Assembly (NCBI GenBank): GCA_963999645.1
Contig: CAXEUY010000011.1
Location: 1 to 62,468 of the forward strand
Direction of reading: 5' to 3'
Length of the DNA stretch: 62,468 bases
Source: MedAcidi-G1 sp002294285
GTDB taxonomy: Bacteria > Actinomycetota > Acidimicrobiia > Acidimicrobiales > MedAcidi-G1
Shown here: piece by piece, positions 1 to 7,523 of the stretch
How positions within the stretch are numbered: the stretch's first letter is position 1
Layout: each line of letters starts with the position of its first letter
The notes under the pieces: model-generated
What the model saw: the letters and a program-made list of their open reading frames with translations, nothing else
What the model was told of the DNA's origin: nothing
Databases searched by the model: none
Translations under genes and position numbers: made by a program

Positions 1-2
1 AC

Positions 3-305
3 GACATTGGTTGGATGATGTTCACCAGCCTCCCAGTGGAAATTCGTCGCAAATGCGAAAATGACGTTCTTCGACGCTACGTAAACAAATTAGAAAGTGA
101 AGGCGTTGTGGGTTACTCGATTGAACAATGCGAGAAAGATTACGATGTGGCTTTGCTTTTCATTATCCACTTCACGATATTGATAGCAGGCTTATTCGAT
201 ATCAGCACCGAAGAAAAAAAGAGTCTTGCAGAAACAGGACTAGAGCGTTCCATTGCAGCGTTTTTCGATCGCGATTGTTTGAAGTTAATTCCTCTAAAGC
301 AATAA
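3..305 (+). CDS. Phosphotransferase-like protein, C-terminal fragment
   Basis: Only the last 100 residues are present; the reading frame is open to the left edge, so the start lies outside the window. The fragment begins with a D-I-G-W segment and continues with a helical tail. It lines up by eye with the C-terminal part of the phosphotransferase at 5592-6671: DIGWMMFTSLPVEIRRK matches DVGYFLSQSLTIDDRRN, and both then have an LxRYxNxL helix. On that basis it is probably an APH/ecdysteroid-kinase-like small-molecule kinase, and the two would be paralogues about 5 kb apart. The substrate is unknown. The catalytic loop is not in the window, so activity cannot be judged. Confidence 0.55.
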   Translation, partial: DIGWMMFTSLPVEIRRKCENDVLRRYVNKLESEGVVGYSIEQCEKDYDVALLFIIHFTILIAGLFDISTEEKKSLAETGLERSIAAFFDRDCLKLIPLKQ

Positions 306-311
306 GAAGAT

Positions 312-581
312 CTAGGACGGAGGGTGCATTTCCTCAATGCTGTATATGGTATGAGATTTCACATAAGCAGCTGTTTCTTCAGCGAATTCTGGTGAACCCA
401 TGAACTCTGCCATGGCGGGTACATCAACTCCGTATGCTACGACTAAAGCAGTTCCTTCATCAGCTTGAGATACCAGAACTTCCCCAGTCATAAATTTTTG
501 ACGTTCTTCAGCGTCTTCATCGAATTTTGCTTTCCAATCATCAAAACTTGAATTAAGTGAAACTCTAATTAAAAGGTCCAA
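312..581 (-). CDS. Small conserved hypothetical protein
   Basis: An 89-residue acidic soluble protein with no signal peptide or membrane segment. It starts at TTG 581-579, supported by a GGAGG ribosome binding site at 588-592 with six bases of spacing. The alternating hydrophobic strands and central helix, ending in YSIEEM, suggest a small alpha/beta (ferredoxin-like or dimeric barrel) fold, but I do not recognise a named family. It converges on the truncated phosphotransferase gene with six bases between stop codons. No function is assigned. Confidence 0.6.
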   Translation of the reverse strand: MDLLIRVSLNSSFDDWKAKFDEDAEERQKFMTGEVLVSQADEGTALVVAYGVDVPAMAEFMGSPEFAEETAAYVKSHTIYSIEEMHPPS

Positions 582-683
582 TTCTTTCCTCCGTCTAGTA
601 GTTCAGCAGAGCTTATACCTTCGAAATCCAATTTCTTAATTGAGACCGAGAGGAGTTAAGGGACGGGAAAGTCATAATTAGAG

Positions 684-1163
684 ATGATTGATTTTGGCGA
701 AATTTTCCATATAGGCATCCGGGTGGCTGATATATATAGCGCCATGGAAGAAATGGGGGAATCGTTGAACCTAACTTGGGCGGAAGTTGTAGAGAACCCC
801 TCGCAAGGGATTTGGACTCCAGAAAAAGGGCAAGAAAGCATCCCTCTTAAGTTTGTTTATTCCAGGGAAGGGCCTCAACACCTTGAACTTCTAGAAGGAG
901 AAAAAAATTCTTTCTGGGACGGCACTCAAGATCCTGGTGTTCATCATTTTGGCATTTGGGTTGATGAGGTGAAAAGAGAAACTGAAATTTTACTTGAAAA
1001 CGGCTGGGAACTTCTAGGGTCAGCTAAATCACCAGAAGAGGGTTATGGCAATATGGCATATTTGGCACCTGGTAATGGAACAATGGTCGAACTTGTTGCT
1101 TCCCGAAACAAACCAAGATTTGAAAGATGGTGGAGTGGCGGTTCTTTTTACGACACGTTTTGA
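684..1163 (+). CDS. VOC (glyoxalase/dioxygenase) superfamily protein
   Basis: A 159-residue protein with the two beta-alpha-beta-beta-beta modules of the vicinal-oxygen-chelate fold. The first module opens with FHIGIRVADI near residue 8 (metal-ligand histidine position). The second opens with GVHHFGIWVDEV near residue 85 and ends with the GTMVELV strand near residue 137, whose glutamate is the usual second metal ligand. VOC proteins include glyoxalase I, methylmalonyl-CoA epimerase and extradiol dioxygenases; the length and short linker resemble the Glyoxalase_4 type. The surrounding genes (phosphotransferases, sulfotransferase-like protein) suggest small-molecule catabolism, but the substrate cannot be inferred. 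Confidence 0.8.
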   Translation: MIDFGEIFHIGIRVADIYSAMEEMGESLNLTWAEVVENPSQGIWTPEKGQESIPLKFVYSREGPQHLELLEGEKNSFWDGTQDPGVHHFGIWVDEVKRETEILLENGWELLGSAKSPEEGYGNMAYLAPGNGTMVELVASRNKPRFERWWSGGSFYDTF

Positions 1164-1213
1164 TTGATATTTGAAGATCAAATTTCGGATGACAATGACC
1201 AGCAGAAGTCAGA

Positions 1214-1558
1214 TCATCCCAAATTTAACAACTCTCTTTTTTTCTTAGATAAATTTTCTGCCACTTCATACCAGCTTTCATGAATTAAATCTTCAATTTC
1301 CCTTTTTCTGCGGATGATCTTTAAGTCCACTGCAATCCAATTTTTCCAAACCCTAAGTTTATTTATCCCATCGATAGTGTCAGATATCTCGAAGAAATCA
1401 TTCGAAACGCGAACGTTCAAGATGCTTTTTTTCTCAGAAAATATTGTAAAAATTGGGCCCTTATTGTCGAAAAGTCTATAAACAGTAATTTCCTCACCGA
1501 AAGGGTAGTCTTCAATCGCTTTTGGCATCGATAATGCAGCTCTTCGAATTTCTTCCAC
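1214..1558 (-). CDS. MmcQ/YjbR family protein
   Basis: A 114-residue soluble protein of the YjbR (CyaY-like fold) family. The N-terminus has the typical helix followed by an E-D-Y-P-F-G-E motif at residues 17-23. The C-terminal half has the W-x-x-W/V-D-L and I-x-x-L-I-x-x-S-W-Y-E-V pattern of this family. Members are widespread, often called DNA-binding without firm proof; function remains unknown. It starts with GTG at 1558, six bases after a TAACCT hexamer, suggesting a leaderless mRNA. It is divergent from the gene at 1640. Confidence 0.75.
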   Translation of the reverse strand: MEEIRRAALSMPKAIEDYPFGEEITVYRLFDNKGPIFTIFSEKKSILNVRVSNDFFEISDTIDGINKLRVWKNWIAVDLKIIRRKREIEDLIHESWYEVAENLSKKKRELLNLG

Positions 1559-1570
1559 CTATTTAGGTTA
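1559..1570 (-). promoter_or_regulatory. Leaderless -10 element for the YjbR gene
   Basis: Read on the minus strand, TAACCT (1570-1565) is followed by six bases and then GTG 1558. This matches the TANNNT-N6-start pattern that recurs across this window. No -35 element is claimed. Confidence 0.5.
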
Positions 1571-1627
1571 GTGGTTTACTAATGTCAGGTACCAAGACCT
1601 AACTCCTTTCTTTTCTAGGTCCTGATC

Positions 1628-1639
1628 TATATTTATTAG
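1628..1639 (+). promoter_or_regulatory. Leaderless -10 element for the gene at 1640
   Basis: TATATT (1628-1633) stands six bases before ATG 1640 and no Shine-Dalgarno sequence is present, so transcription probably begins at the start codon. It is back to back with the element at 1559-1570. Confidence 0.55.
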
Positions 1640-2215
1640 ATGAAACTTAGAGTTATCTTTCGAACGCTTCCTAGGTTGATTTGGGCTCCAGTAAAGATTC
1701 GTAGATCATCGAACAAACCTCCATCAGGTGAGGAGCATTATAATCCGCCACAGCTTTCTAATAGTCTTTCTGAGGCAACTGTAAAAGCAACAGAAATACC
1801 TGTCGCCCATACACCATCTGGTGGGTATCGAGAATTCCCACCGCCAATTCTCAAAGAATGCGATGAACCAATCATCTCAGGAGCTCCCGACTTAAGAGGT
1901 GTTTGGCAGGTGTATAAAGGCCCATTAAAAGGTCACATTGAAAGAGTGGAGCAAGCAGGCAACAGAGTTGTTATAACTGCTGGAGGGGTTATACACGATA
2001 TGTATGCAGATGGAACTCTTGAACGTGGAGTCAACGATGTGCACGCGGATAAAAAGGAACGTATTGCTGTCGCCGCACGTTTCGAAAATGGTCGTTTGAA
2101 TCTCTATCCTGGTGGGAGAAGAATCGCAATAGTGGCCCGTTACTTAGACGGAGAAGAAATGATATGGCGATACGGGCCATATAAGAATCGCCTTAGACGC
2201 CTCAAACCTTCATAA
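1640..2215 (+). CDS. Hypothetical protein with a lipocalin-like C-terminal half
   Basis: A 191-residue protein I do not recognise as a named family. Residues 1-75 are basic, proline-rich and probably disordered, with no clear signal peptide. From about residue 83 there is a D-L-R-G-V-W-Q-V-Y motif followed by short alternating strands (H-I-E-R-V, R-V-V-I-T-A, W-R-Y-G-P-Y). This resembles the start-to-strand pattern of small lipocalin/fatty-acid-binding-like barrels; that resemblance is inference. It ends with a basic RLRRLKPS tail. It starts at ATG 1640 behind a leaderless -10 element. Confidence 0.6.
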   Translation: MKLRVIFRTLPRLIWAPVKIRRSSNKPPSGEEHYNPPQLSNSLSEATVKATEIPVAHTPSGGYREFPPPILKECDEPIISGAPDLRGVWQVYKGPLKGHIERVEQAGNRVVITAGGVIHDMYADGTLERGVNDVHADKKERIAVAARFENGRLNLYPGGRRIAIVARYLDGEEMIWRYGPYKNRLRRLKPS

Positions 2216-2329
2216 GTGAATCAGTTAACAAAGATTTAACTTCGCCAACTTTTGCAAAAGCTTTTGGATGTGTTGATATCTAAGTGGTTGAAAAGAGAAT
2301 CTTTTTAATTTTAAAGGTAAGGAAATGAA

Positions 2330-2608
2330 ATGTTGATGTTAATGGAATACACAATGAAGCCACATATTTCGAAAGCAGAGATGGTCGAAGCAATGGGTGT
2401 GTGGGACGAAAATGGCGAAGGACCTGGTGAATTGGTTGCTCATTGGCAACGTTTGGAAGGAGATGGAGGGGTGAAAGTTCTAGAAACTGATGACCCTGAA
2501 GCGCTTTATCGTTACAATCTCAATTTCACACCGTTCCTGACGATGAAGTTGTCAACAGTGATAAATGTCGATTCTGCAGTGCCACAAATTTTGGATTATT
2601 TGAATTGA
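2330..2608 (+). CDS. DUF3303-type small protein
   Basis: A 92-residue soluble protein resembling the DUF3303 family: an early M-E-Y segment, a central V-A-H-W-Q-R-L-E-G strand, and an ETDDPEAL helix followed by F-T-P-F-L. Such proteins are small alpha/beta barrels of unknown function. The first ATG (2330) is preceded by a purine-rich AAGGTAAGGAAATG stretch; a start at ATG 2345 is also possible. A perfect hairpin immediately after the stop codon likely terminates this and the opposing gene. Confidence 0.65.
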   Translation: MLMLMEYTMKPHISKAEMVEAMGVWDENGEGPGELVAHWQRLEGDGGVKVLETDDPEALYRYNLNFTPFLTMKLSTVINVDSAVPQILDYLN

Positions 2609-2614
2609 TTTTCT

Positions 2615-2647
2615 ACCCATCCTGCAGAATTTTTCTGCAGGATGGGT
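2615..2647. terminator. Bidirectional intrinsic terminator
   Basis: A perfect 15-bp inverted repeat (arms 2615-2629 and 2633-2647, three-base TTT loop) lies between two convergent genes ending at 2608 and 2658. A T-rich stretch follows on the plus strand (2648-2659). Its position and symmetry fit a shared terminator. Confidence 0.8.
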
Positions 2648-2657
2648 ATTTCCATTT

Positions 2658-2969
2658 TTATGAGAGCGTGTTGTAGTAGACGACAGTCCCTTTCATTTCC
2701 AGATCTGGATACGCGTCGGCTATGGCTTGCTCGGTTTGTGACCACCATTCATGTTTTCTAATAGCATCAGTGAACGCCCCGTATGACTCGACTGATTCAA
2801 AATCGACAGAATAAAAAGCTATTCCTTGATCACCACTTACTGGACGCATAAACCTTGGATTGCTAGCTCCTAAGGATTCGTGTATTTCTACTGCTCCTTG
2901 TGCAGCTTCAACAACGAATTTGATTGCTGCAGGGGTTCCTTGCCATGTTGTGACTGCAGTGATTTCCAT
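2658..2969 (-). CDS. Small hypothetical protein, dimeric alpha/beta-barrel-like
   Basis: A 103-residue soluble protein beginning M-E-I-T-A-V-T-T-W-Q-G-T, with a central helix, an I-A-F-Y-S-V-D-F strand and a terminal G-T-V-V-Y-Y-N-T strand. The layout fits small dimeric alpha/beta-barrel (ABM-like) proteins, but no named family is recognised. The start ATG is preceded by GGGAGAAATA on the minus strand, an acceptable ribosome binding site. It converges on the DUF3303-type gene across a strong terminator. Confidence 0.6.
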   Translation of the reverse strand: MEITAVTTWQGTPAAIKFVVEAAQGAVEIHESLGASNPRFMRPVSGDQGIAFYSVDFESVESYGAFTDAIRKHEWWSQTEQAIADAYPDLEMKGTVVYYNTLS

Positions 2970-3081
2970 TATTTCTCCCTTCAGTGCTTGTTATCAACTA
3001 CTAGCAGATGAGTTCGTAATAAAAAAATCCTAAAACAGGTTATTTTTACTTACCTTTCGCCGGTTTGTATCGAGTTAAAGT

Positions 3082-3109
3082 TTTCTGTTTTATTCGGCTT
3101 AAACAGAAA
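3082..3109 (+). promoter_or_regulatory. 5'-UTR hairpin abutting the ribosome binding site
   Basis: A perfect 9-bp inverted repeat (TTTCTGTTT at 3082-3090 and AAACAGAAA at 3101-3109, ten-base loop). The 3' arm runs into the AAAGGAAA ribosome binding site just before ATG 3118. It could act as a translational hairpin or as an operator. Confidence 0.45.
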
Positions 3110-3117
3110 GGAAATTT

Positions 3118-3483
3118 ATGCGTTCAGATTTACTTACTGCTGTGATGGGTAATAGAAGCAGAGATTGGCATACAGTCATTCTCCCATTCACATTAGCTCA
3201 TTCGGCTATTCTTATTATTCTCGGATTTGGTGGCGCGGGTCTAGAAGACTCCGGTGTGCAGTTAGCACTTGCCGCAATGTCTGTTTTAGGTTCACTTTGG
3301 ATAGTGATTGCATTTGACGGCGCAATAGCTGATCTAGCTGCCGGAATGAAAGACATGGATGAGGAAATGGCTTCAAGCCATATAGGAAGAAATTTTGCTA
3401 AAGCACCGTTCGCCGCATTCAGAATACTGAATGTTGCGATTGTGGCTCTGATAGTTATAGCGGAGTTAATGGCGATTTACTAG
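3118..3483 (+). CDS. Small integral membrane protein
   Basis: A 121-residue protein with three predicted membrane spans at about residues 20-38 (VILPFTLAHSAILIILGFG), 48-68 (LALAAMSVLGSLWIVIAF) and 98-119 (AFRILNVAIVALIVIAELMAI). A charged loop (KDMDEEMASSHIG) lies between the second and third spans. No enzymatic motif is visible. The start ATG 3118 has a good AAAGGAAA ribosome binding site that overlaps a hairpin arm. An intrinsic terminator follows the gene, so it is a single-gene unit. Confidence 0.7.
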   Translation: MRSDLLTAVMGNRSRDWHTVILPFTLAHSAILIILGFGGAGLEDSGVQLALAAMSVLGSLWIVIAFDGAIADLAAGMKDMDEEMASSHIGRNFAKAPFAAFRILNVAIVALIVIAELMAIY

Positions 3484-3506
3484 AAGAAAGCAATATAGAT
3501 AATTGA

Positions 3507-3541
3507 GATGTGTCATCTTTAGCAGGTGGCACATCTTTTTT
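3507..3541 (+). terminator. Intrinsic terminator
   Basis: Arms GATGTGTCA (3507-3515) and TGGCACATC (3527-3535) form a 9-bp stem with one G-T pair, followed directly by a run of six T. It terminates the membrane protein gene at 3118-3483. Its presence also argues that the next gene starts at 3570, not within the hairpin. Confidence 0.8.
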
Positions 3542-3569
3542 ATTTTGTTTAAGGTGTATCCAGTTGATT

Positions 3570-4316
3570 ATGGAGAAAATACTTGCGCTGTGGGCGGTAC
3601 CGAGATCGACTTCGACTGCTTTTGAGTGGATGATGAGAGTGCGGGGTGATTTTGAGTGCCTTCATGAACCATTCGGCGAAGTTTGGTATCAAGGAGAAGA
3701 ACCTTTATGGCCGCGTGCGACTCAAGATAGTTTGCGTACCCCCGGTCTTACATATGAGAGTTGTTGGGAGAACCTTCAGGGTATCTCTGCTCATAAGGCC
3801 GTGTTTATAAAAGATTTCCCGTTGTATCTAGAACCAGTATTGTCAGATGAGTTCCTTGGAAACTTCAGACACAGTTTTTTGATACGTGATCCACTAAAGA
3901 CCCTTAGCTCCATGTATGAAAAGTGGCCTGATTTCCACGAGAAAGAAATCGGTTTTATTGAACAAAGGCAACTTTTCGATCATTTGTGTGAATTGGACGG
4001 AAACCCGCCGCCTGTAATAGACAGCGACGATTTACTAGAAGATCCGTTTGAAATGGTAAAACTTTGGTGCGAAGCAGTAGATATAAGTTTCATCCCTGAA
4101 GCTCTTTCATGGACTCCGGGCCCAAGAGATGAAGTCAGTTGGTGGGATGGTGGGTCCTTTCACGAAAACCTTCGGAAATCTGACGGTCTAAAAAAACAAA
4201 AAAGAAAAGAAATCAGTATCGAAGATGCACCGGAGAGAGTTAAAGAGGTGTACCAAGTTGTTAGACCTCACTATGAACACTTAGCGAAATACCGTATTAC
4301 CTCAAAAAACGTTTAA
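3570..4316 (+). CDS. Sulfotransferase-like P-loop protein
   Basis: A 248-residue soluble protein. Near the N-terminus, A-V-P-R-S-T-S-T-A-F-E-W matches the 5'-phosphosulfate-binding loop (PxRSGT/S-type) of PAPS-dependent sulfotransferases. Residues around 125 (F-L-I-R-D-P-L-K-T-L-S-S) match the 3'-phosphate-binding R-D-P-x-x-x-x-x-S motif. It may sulfate a small molecule or be a related P-loop protein. I chose ATG 3570 because upstream in-frame starts fall inside the preceding terminator; AAGGTG at 3551-3556 could be its ribosome binding site. Its 3' end overlaps the convergent gene by 20 bases. Confidence 0.65.
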   Translation: MEKILALWAVPRSTSTAFEWMMRVRGDFECLHEPFGEVWYQGEEPLWPRATQDSLRTPGLTYESCWENLQGISAHKAVFIKDFPLYLEPVLSDEFLGNFRHSFLIRDPLKTLSSMYEKWPDFHEKEIGFIEQRQLFDHLCELDGNPPPVIDSDDLLEDPFEMVKLWCEAVDISFIPEALSWTPGPRDEVSWWDGGSFHENLRKSDGLKKQKRKEISIEDAPERVKEVYQVVRPHYEHLAKYRITSKNV

Positions 4317-5496
4317 GGGCAGCACGACGCCTGTGTCGAAGAAGTTCATTTCTTTCGGCGGCAGTAACACGTTTGTCTGAAGAGGGAATAAAGTCATTCA
4401 AATTATCGAAGGGGACAAGTGTCAATTTTGGAACCGGCGACTTTTTGGCTTGATTCCAACGGTAAGTTATACAGCCCTGCGTGGCGCCAGTTGTATCAAG
4501 CCAGTTGAGTATTCCTGGGTCATCATGAGATATAACAGCTCTGAAAATTCCTTCACTGTTTACAAAAGCCTGATGACCATTGAGGCTCGACTGACGGTTC
4601 ACCCAATCTAGTGACTGATACCAGATGTCGCCGAGCTGAACTCCCCAGTAGACGCAATCAGGAATCTCGACTTCATATATAAGAGCTTCACCACTTTCAA
4701 CATTCCACCAACATTGCCCATAGGACTGTTCAGGGCTTCCACCTTTTGAAACATGGCTACTTTTTTCAGGATTTATATGTTCAAAAGAATTAACTTGTCC
4801 GGCTTCCAGATGCTTTCTGCCAAAGTCACTCCAAAACTCTGCCATATCTAAAGAAGTGGAAAGTGAATTATTCAAGTGTTTGATGAGAGTCGCTTGTTCC
4901 ATTCGGCTAGCAGGATTTTCAGCCGTAACACATTCAAGGTGAAAATCGCCATGCTTTTCATTTTCCCAGTCAGAAAAAAATTGGCGTATGAAAAGAGAGC
5001 ATTTTTTTTCCGGAAGAGTAAACCAGGAATTTTCATCCTTATCTTTCGGACAGTTTTGAGAACTGAAATATAGTTCCAAATTTCCAGAAGAATCAGTTGG
5101 GGCATCCGTGACGTTTATTGTCAAAAGTTGTTCAATGGGTCCTTCATTGAAATCCATTGTCATAAGAGTTACCCCTGCATAACACACGGTTCCTATGTTG
5201 CCAGAAAGTCTGTAAGTGTTTTTAAGGTCAACGTTTGCGATCTGGTACAAACCATCTGGATTGTCTTGACCTGTTTTGAAAGGATGAACCCAAGCCAGTT
5301 CCGGAAAGTCGACATCGCTTGACTCGACAGAAATTCCAATGCTTCTATACAGCGCCCTTAGTAGATGACGTAGACCCTCGACTCTGTCTGTATCATTACC
5401 TAAAGTTTTTGAGTCGATAATTGAATTTCCCGCATCAGAAAGTTTTTCACAAAAAGCCCGCCAAGCTTCTTTTAACTCTTCGTCTTGTTCACTCAT
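4297..5496 (-). CDS. DUF1214-like hypothetical protein
   Basis: A 399-residue soluble protein. The C-terminal half carries the pattern seen in DUF1214 proteins: a strand with Y-W-G-V-Q-L-G-D, then D-W-V-N-R-Q-S-S-L-N-G-H-Q-A around residues 290-310, and a late D-P-G-I-L-N-W-L-D-T-T-G strand. The N-terminal helical region (R-A-L-Y-R-S-I) is also typical. Actinobacterial members often sit near lipid or steroid catabolic genes, but their function is unknown. The C-terminus ends in a basic RHRRRAALKRFLR helix. A TACTTT hexamer seven bases upstream of ATG 5496 may be a leaderless promoter. Confidence 0.6.
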   Translation of the reverse strand: MSEQDEELKEAWRAFCEKLSDAGNSIIDSKTLGNDTDRVEGLRHLLRALYRSIGISVESSDVDFPELAWVHPFKTGQDNPDGLYQIANVDLKNTYRLSGNIGTVCYAGVTLMTMDFNEGPIEQLLTINVTDAPTDSSGNLELYFSSQNCPKDKDENSWFTLPEKKCSLFIRQFFSDWENEKHGDFHLECVTAENPASRMEQATLIKHLNNSLSTSLDMAEFWSDFGRKHLEAGQVNSFEHINPEKSSHVSKGGSPEQSYGQCWWNVESGEALIYEVEIPDCVYWGVQLGDIWYQSLDWVNRQSSLNGHQAFVNSEGIFRAVISHDDPGILNWLDTTGATQGCITYRWNQAKKSPVPKLTLVPFDNLNDFIPSSDKRVTAAERNELLRHRRRAALKRFLR

Positions 5497-5509
5497 ATAT
5501 ACAAAAGTA
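5497..5509 (-). promoter_or_regulatory. Possible leaderless -10 element for the DUF1214-like gene
   Basis: Minus-strand TACTTT (5509-5504) followed by seven bases and ATG 5496. Spacing is one base longer than the common pattern in this window, so support is weaker. Confidence 0.35.
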
Positions 5510-5591
5510 GTAGATTTTGTTTAGTGGAATAAACCCGATTCGTTCAGAGAGTTTTTTTCAGTGATAATTGAATGAGGTTAAGGAGGGTCTT

Positions 5592-6671
5592 ATGTCAAGT
5601 AAAAATTTCCCAAGCACAATCGAAGAAGTAACACCCGTTTGGCTCAGCGATGCACTACAAAATGCAGGGATGCCGGGAGTGGAAATCAGAGACATTCAAG
5701 TTGAAGTAATAGGCGAAGGTGTCGGAATCATGGGTCTCCTATACAGAGCGAAACTTTCTTACAGTGAATCATCGTCAGAAGGTCCAAATTCAGTAGTAAT
5801 TAAAGTGCCATCACCTCATGAACAAACACGACATATAGCTCGAGCATTTATGTTCTACGGAAAAGAAATTGGTTTTTACAGAGATGCGGCAAAAGATACC
5901 CCATTAGGAACACCAGACTGTTATGCAGCTCATCATGACCCTGAATCAGATGACTTTATTCTAGTTCTCGAAGATCTCGAAGGAGCTCAAGTTTTAAGTC
6001 AGTTAGACGGCTGTCCGATCGATAAAGCACAATTCGCAATTGAAGAACTAGCAAAACACCACGCAGAGTTCTGGGAAAGTGATCGTTTTGAAGGCGACCT
6101 CGCTTGGCTTCCCTACGGGTGGGATGTGCCCTTCCCTCAAGCTATAGCTCAGGGGTTTGCTGAAGCTTGGCCGGGTTGCATGGACATGTTTACGGGTGGT
6201 GTGTCTGAAAGAATAATAAAAGTTGGAGAAAAGTTCCCGACGGTAACCGGCGAAATGATGGAATTGGCTGATAGTCCCATCACAATGGCGCACGGAGATT
6301 TCCGACTCGACAATCTCTTTTTTGACAATGGTGAACTCAAAGTAATCGATTGGCAAATTTGCATAAAAACTGTTGGTGGTTATGACGTTGGCTATTTCCT
6401 GAGTCAGAGCCTCACTATTGACGACAGACGGAACCATGAGAAGGAATTGCTCGAAAGATATCGAAACACTTTAAGCGAACTCGGTTTAGATTACCCTCAA
6501 GATCGACTCATGGAAGATTACAGACGTTCTGTTTTGTTCTGTTTGGCATATCCGGTGCAGGCATCAGCAGCAGCGCTCGTAAATGATCGCGCGGTTCAAC
6601 TAGTGACAGAAATGTTCAATCGGGTCACGACAGCAATCGAAGACCTTGAAGCTGACGAGTTTTTACCCTAA
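5592..6671 (+). CDS. Phosphotransferase family protein (APH/ecdysteroid-kinase-like)
   Basis: A 359-residue kinase-fold protein. Visible elements are an N-lobe strand pattern with V-V-I-K-V-P-S-P near residue 75 (ATP-binding lysine), L-V-L-E-D-L-E near 120 (hinge), M-A-H-G-D-F-R-L-D-N-L-F near 235 (catalytic loop with Asp and Asn) and V-I-D-W-Q near 255 (metal-binding Asp). These place it in the aminoglycoside-phosphotransferase/CHK-like kinase superfamily. Many environmental actinobacteria carry several such genes of unknown substrate. The start at ATG 5592 is set by an AAGGAGG ribosome binding site at 5580-5586, preferred over the upstream ATG at 5568. The fragment at 3-305 is probably a paralogue. 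Confidence 0.8.
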   Translation: MSSKNFPSTIEEVTPVWLSDALQNAGMPGVEIRDIQVEVIGEGVGIMGLLYRAKLSYSESSSEGPNSVVIKVPSPHEQTRHIARAFMFYGKEIGFYRDAAKDTPLGTPDCYAAHHDPESDDFILVLEDLEGAQVLSQLDGCPIDKAQFAIEELAKHHAEFWESDRFEGDLAWLPYGWDVPFPQAIAQGFAEAWPGCMDMFTGGVSERIIKVGEKFPTVTGEMMELADSPITMAHGDFRLDNLFFDNGELKVIDWQICIKTVGGYDVGYFLSQSLTIDDRRNHEKELLERYRNTLSELGLDYPQDRLMEDYRRSVLFCLAYPVQASAAALVNDRAVQLVTEMFNRVTTAIEDLEADEFLP

Positions 6672-6692
6672 TAACTGATTTAATAAACATTA

Positions 6693-7523
6693 ATGGTTAC
6701 TTTTCTAGCCTTGGCGGCTGCTGCACTAGCGGGAACGGGAGATTTTTTCGGCGGAAAAGCTACTAAGAAAACAAACATAATATCGGTCTTAGCGATATCA
6801 CATCTTTTAGGCCTTTTTGTAATTCTGATAATCGCTCCTTTGATGGCAGATGAATTCAAAAGCAGCGATTTTTTTCTTGGTGTGCTTGCATCAAGTTTCG
6901 GACTGTGTGGTCTAGCTCTTCTCTACAGAGGTCTCGCTAGAGGACCAATGGCAATAGTCGCTCCAATCACAGCAGTTGCATGCGCGACCTTGCCCGTGAT
7001 TTGGGGAGTGCTATCCGGAGAGAAACTTTCAACCACGCAGCTGATAGGAATATTGATCGGCATAATAGCGATATTTTTAGTTTCCTGGATACCAGGTCAG
7101 AGTAAACCCATCAAAAGTTCTCTGATTGTAGAAGCTGTAATAGCTGGACTTGGATTTGGAGCTTTTTTTATTGTCATCGATGGCACGTCTGAAACAACAG
7201 CACCTTGGCCAGTCGTTGGGTCACGAGTTTTCTCTGTTTTAGCTATTTTTCTATTTGTATTTATTGCTAAAAAAAACATAAAACCCGCAGAAAATTCTAT
7301 TTCGCTCATAATCGGAGCAGGAGTATTTGACACATTTGCAAATATTGTCCTACTTGCAGCTTTAAATAAGGGTTTTCTAAGCTTGGTTTCTGTCTTAGCC
7401 TCTTTTTATCCCGCGGTTACAGTCCTTCTTGCTCGCATATTCCTAAAAGAATTGATGGTTAAGAGTCAAGTATTTGGTTTAGCGCTGGGGTTAACTTCTA
7501 TTGCACTTTTAGCCGCTAGTTGA
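6693..7523 (+). CDS. EamA-family membrane transporter
   Basis: A 276-residue integral membrane protein with about ten hydrophobic spans arranged as two EamA repeats (roughly residues 1-133 and 145-276). Each repeat ends with the family pattern of a P-V-x-x-x-x-x-x-x-x-E segment (P-V-I-W-G-V-L-S-G-E-K and Y-P-A-V-T-V-L-L-A-R-I-F-L-K-E). EamA/DMT proteins export metabolites or amino acids; the substrate cannot be told. It begins 21 bases after the phosphotransferase stop codon and may be co-transcribed. It overlaps the convergent glycosylase gene by 15 bases. Confidence 0.85.
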   Translation: MVTFLALAAAALAGTGDFFGGKATKKTNIISVLAISHLLGLFVILIIAPLMADEFKSSDFFLGVLASSFGLCGLALLYRGLARGPMAIVAPITAVACATLPVIWGVLSGEKLSTTQLIGILIGIIAIFLVSWIPGQSKPIKSSLIVEAVIAGLGFGAFFIVIDGTSETTAPWPVVGSRVFSVLAIFLFVFIAKKNIKPAENSISLIIGAGVFDTFANIVLLAALNKGFLSLVSVLASFYPAVTVLLARIFLKELMVKSQVFGLALGLTSIALLAAS

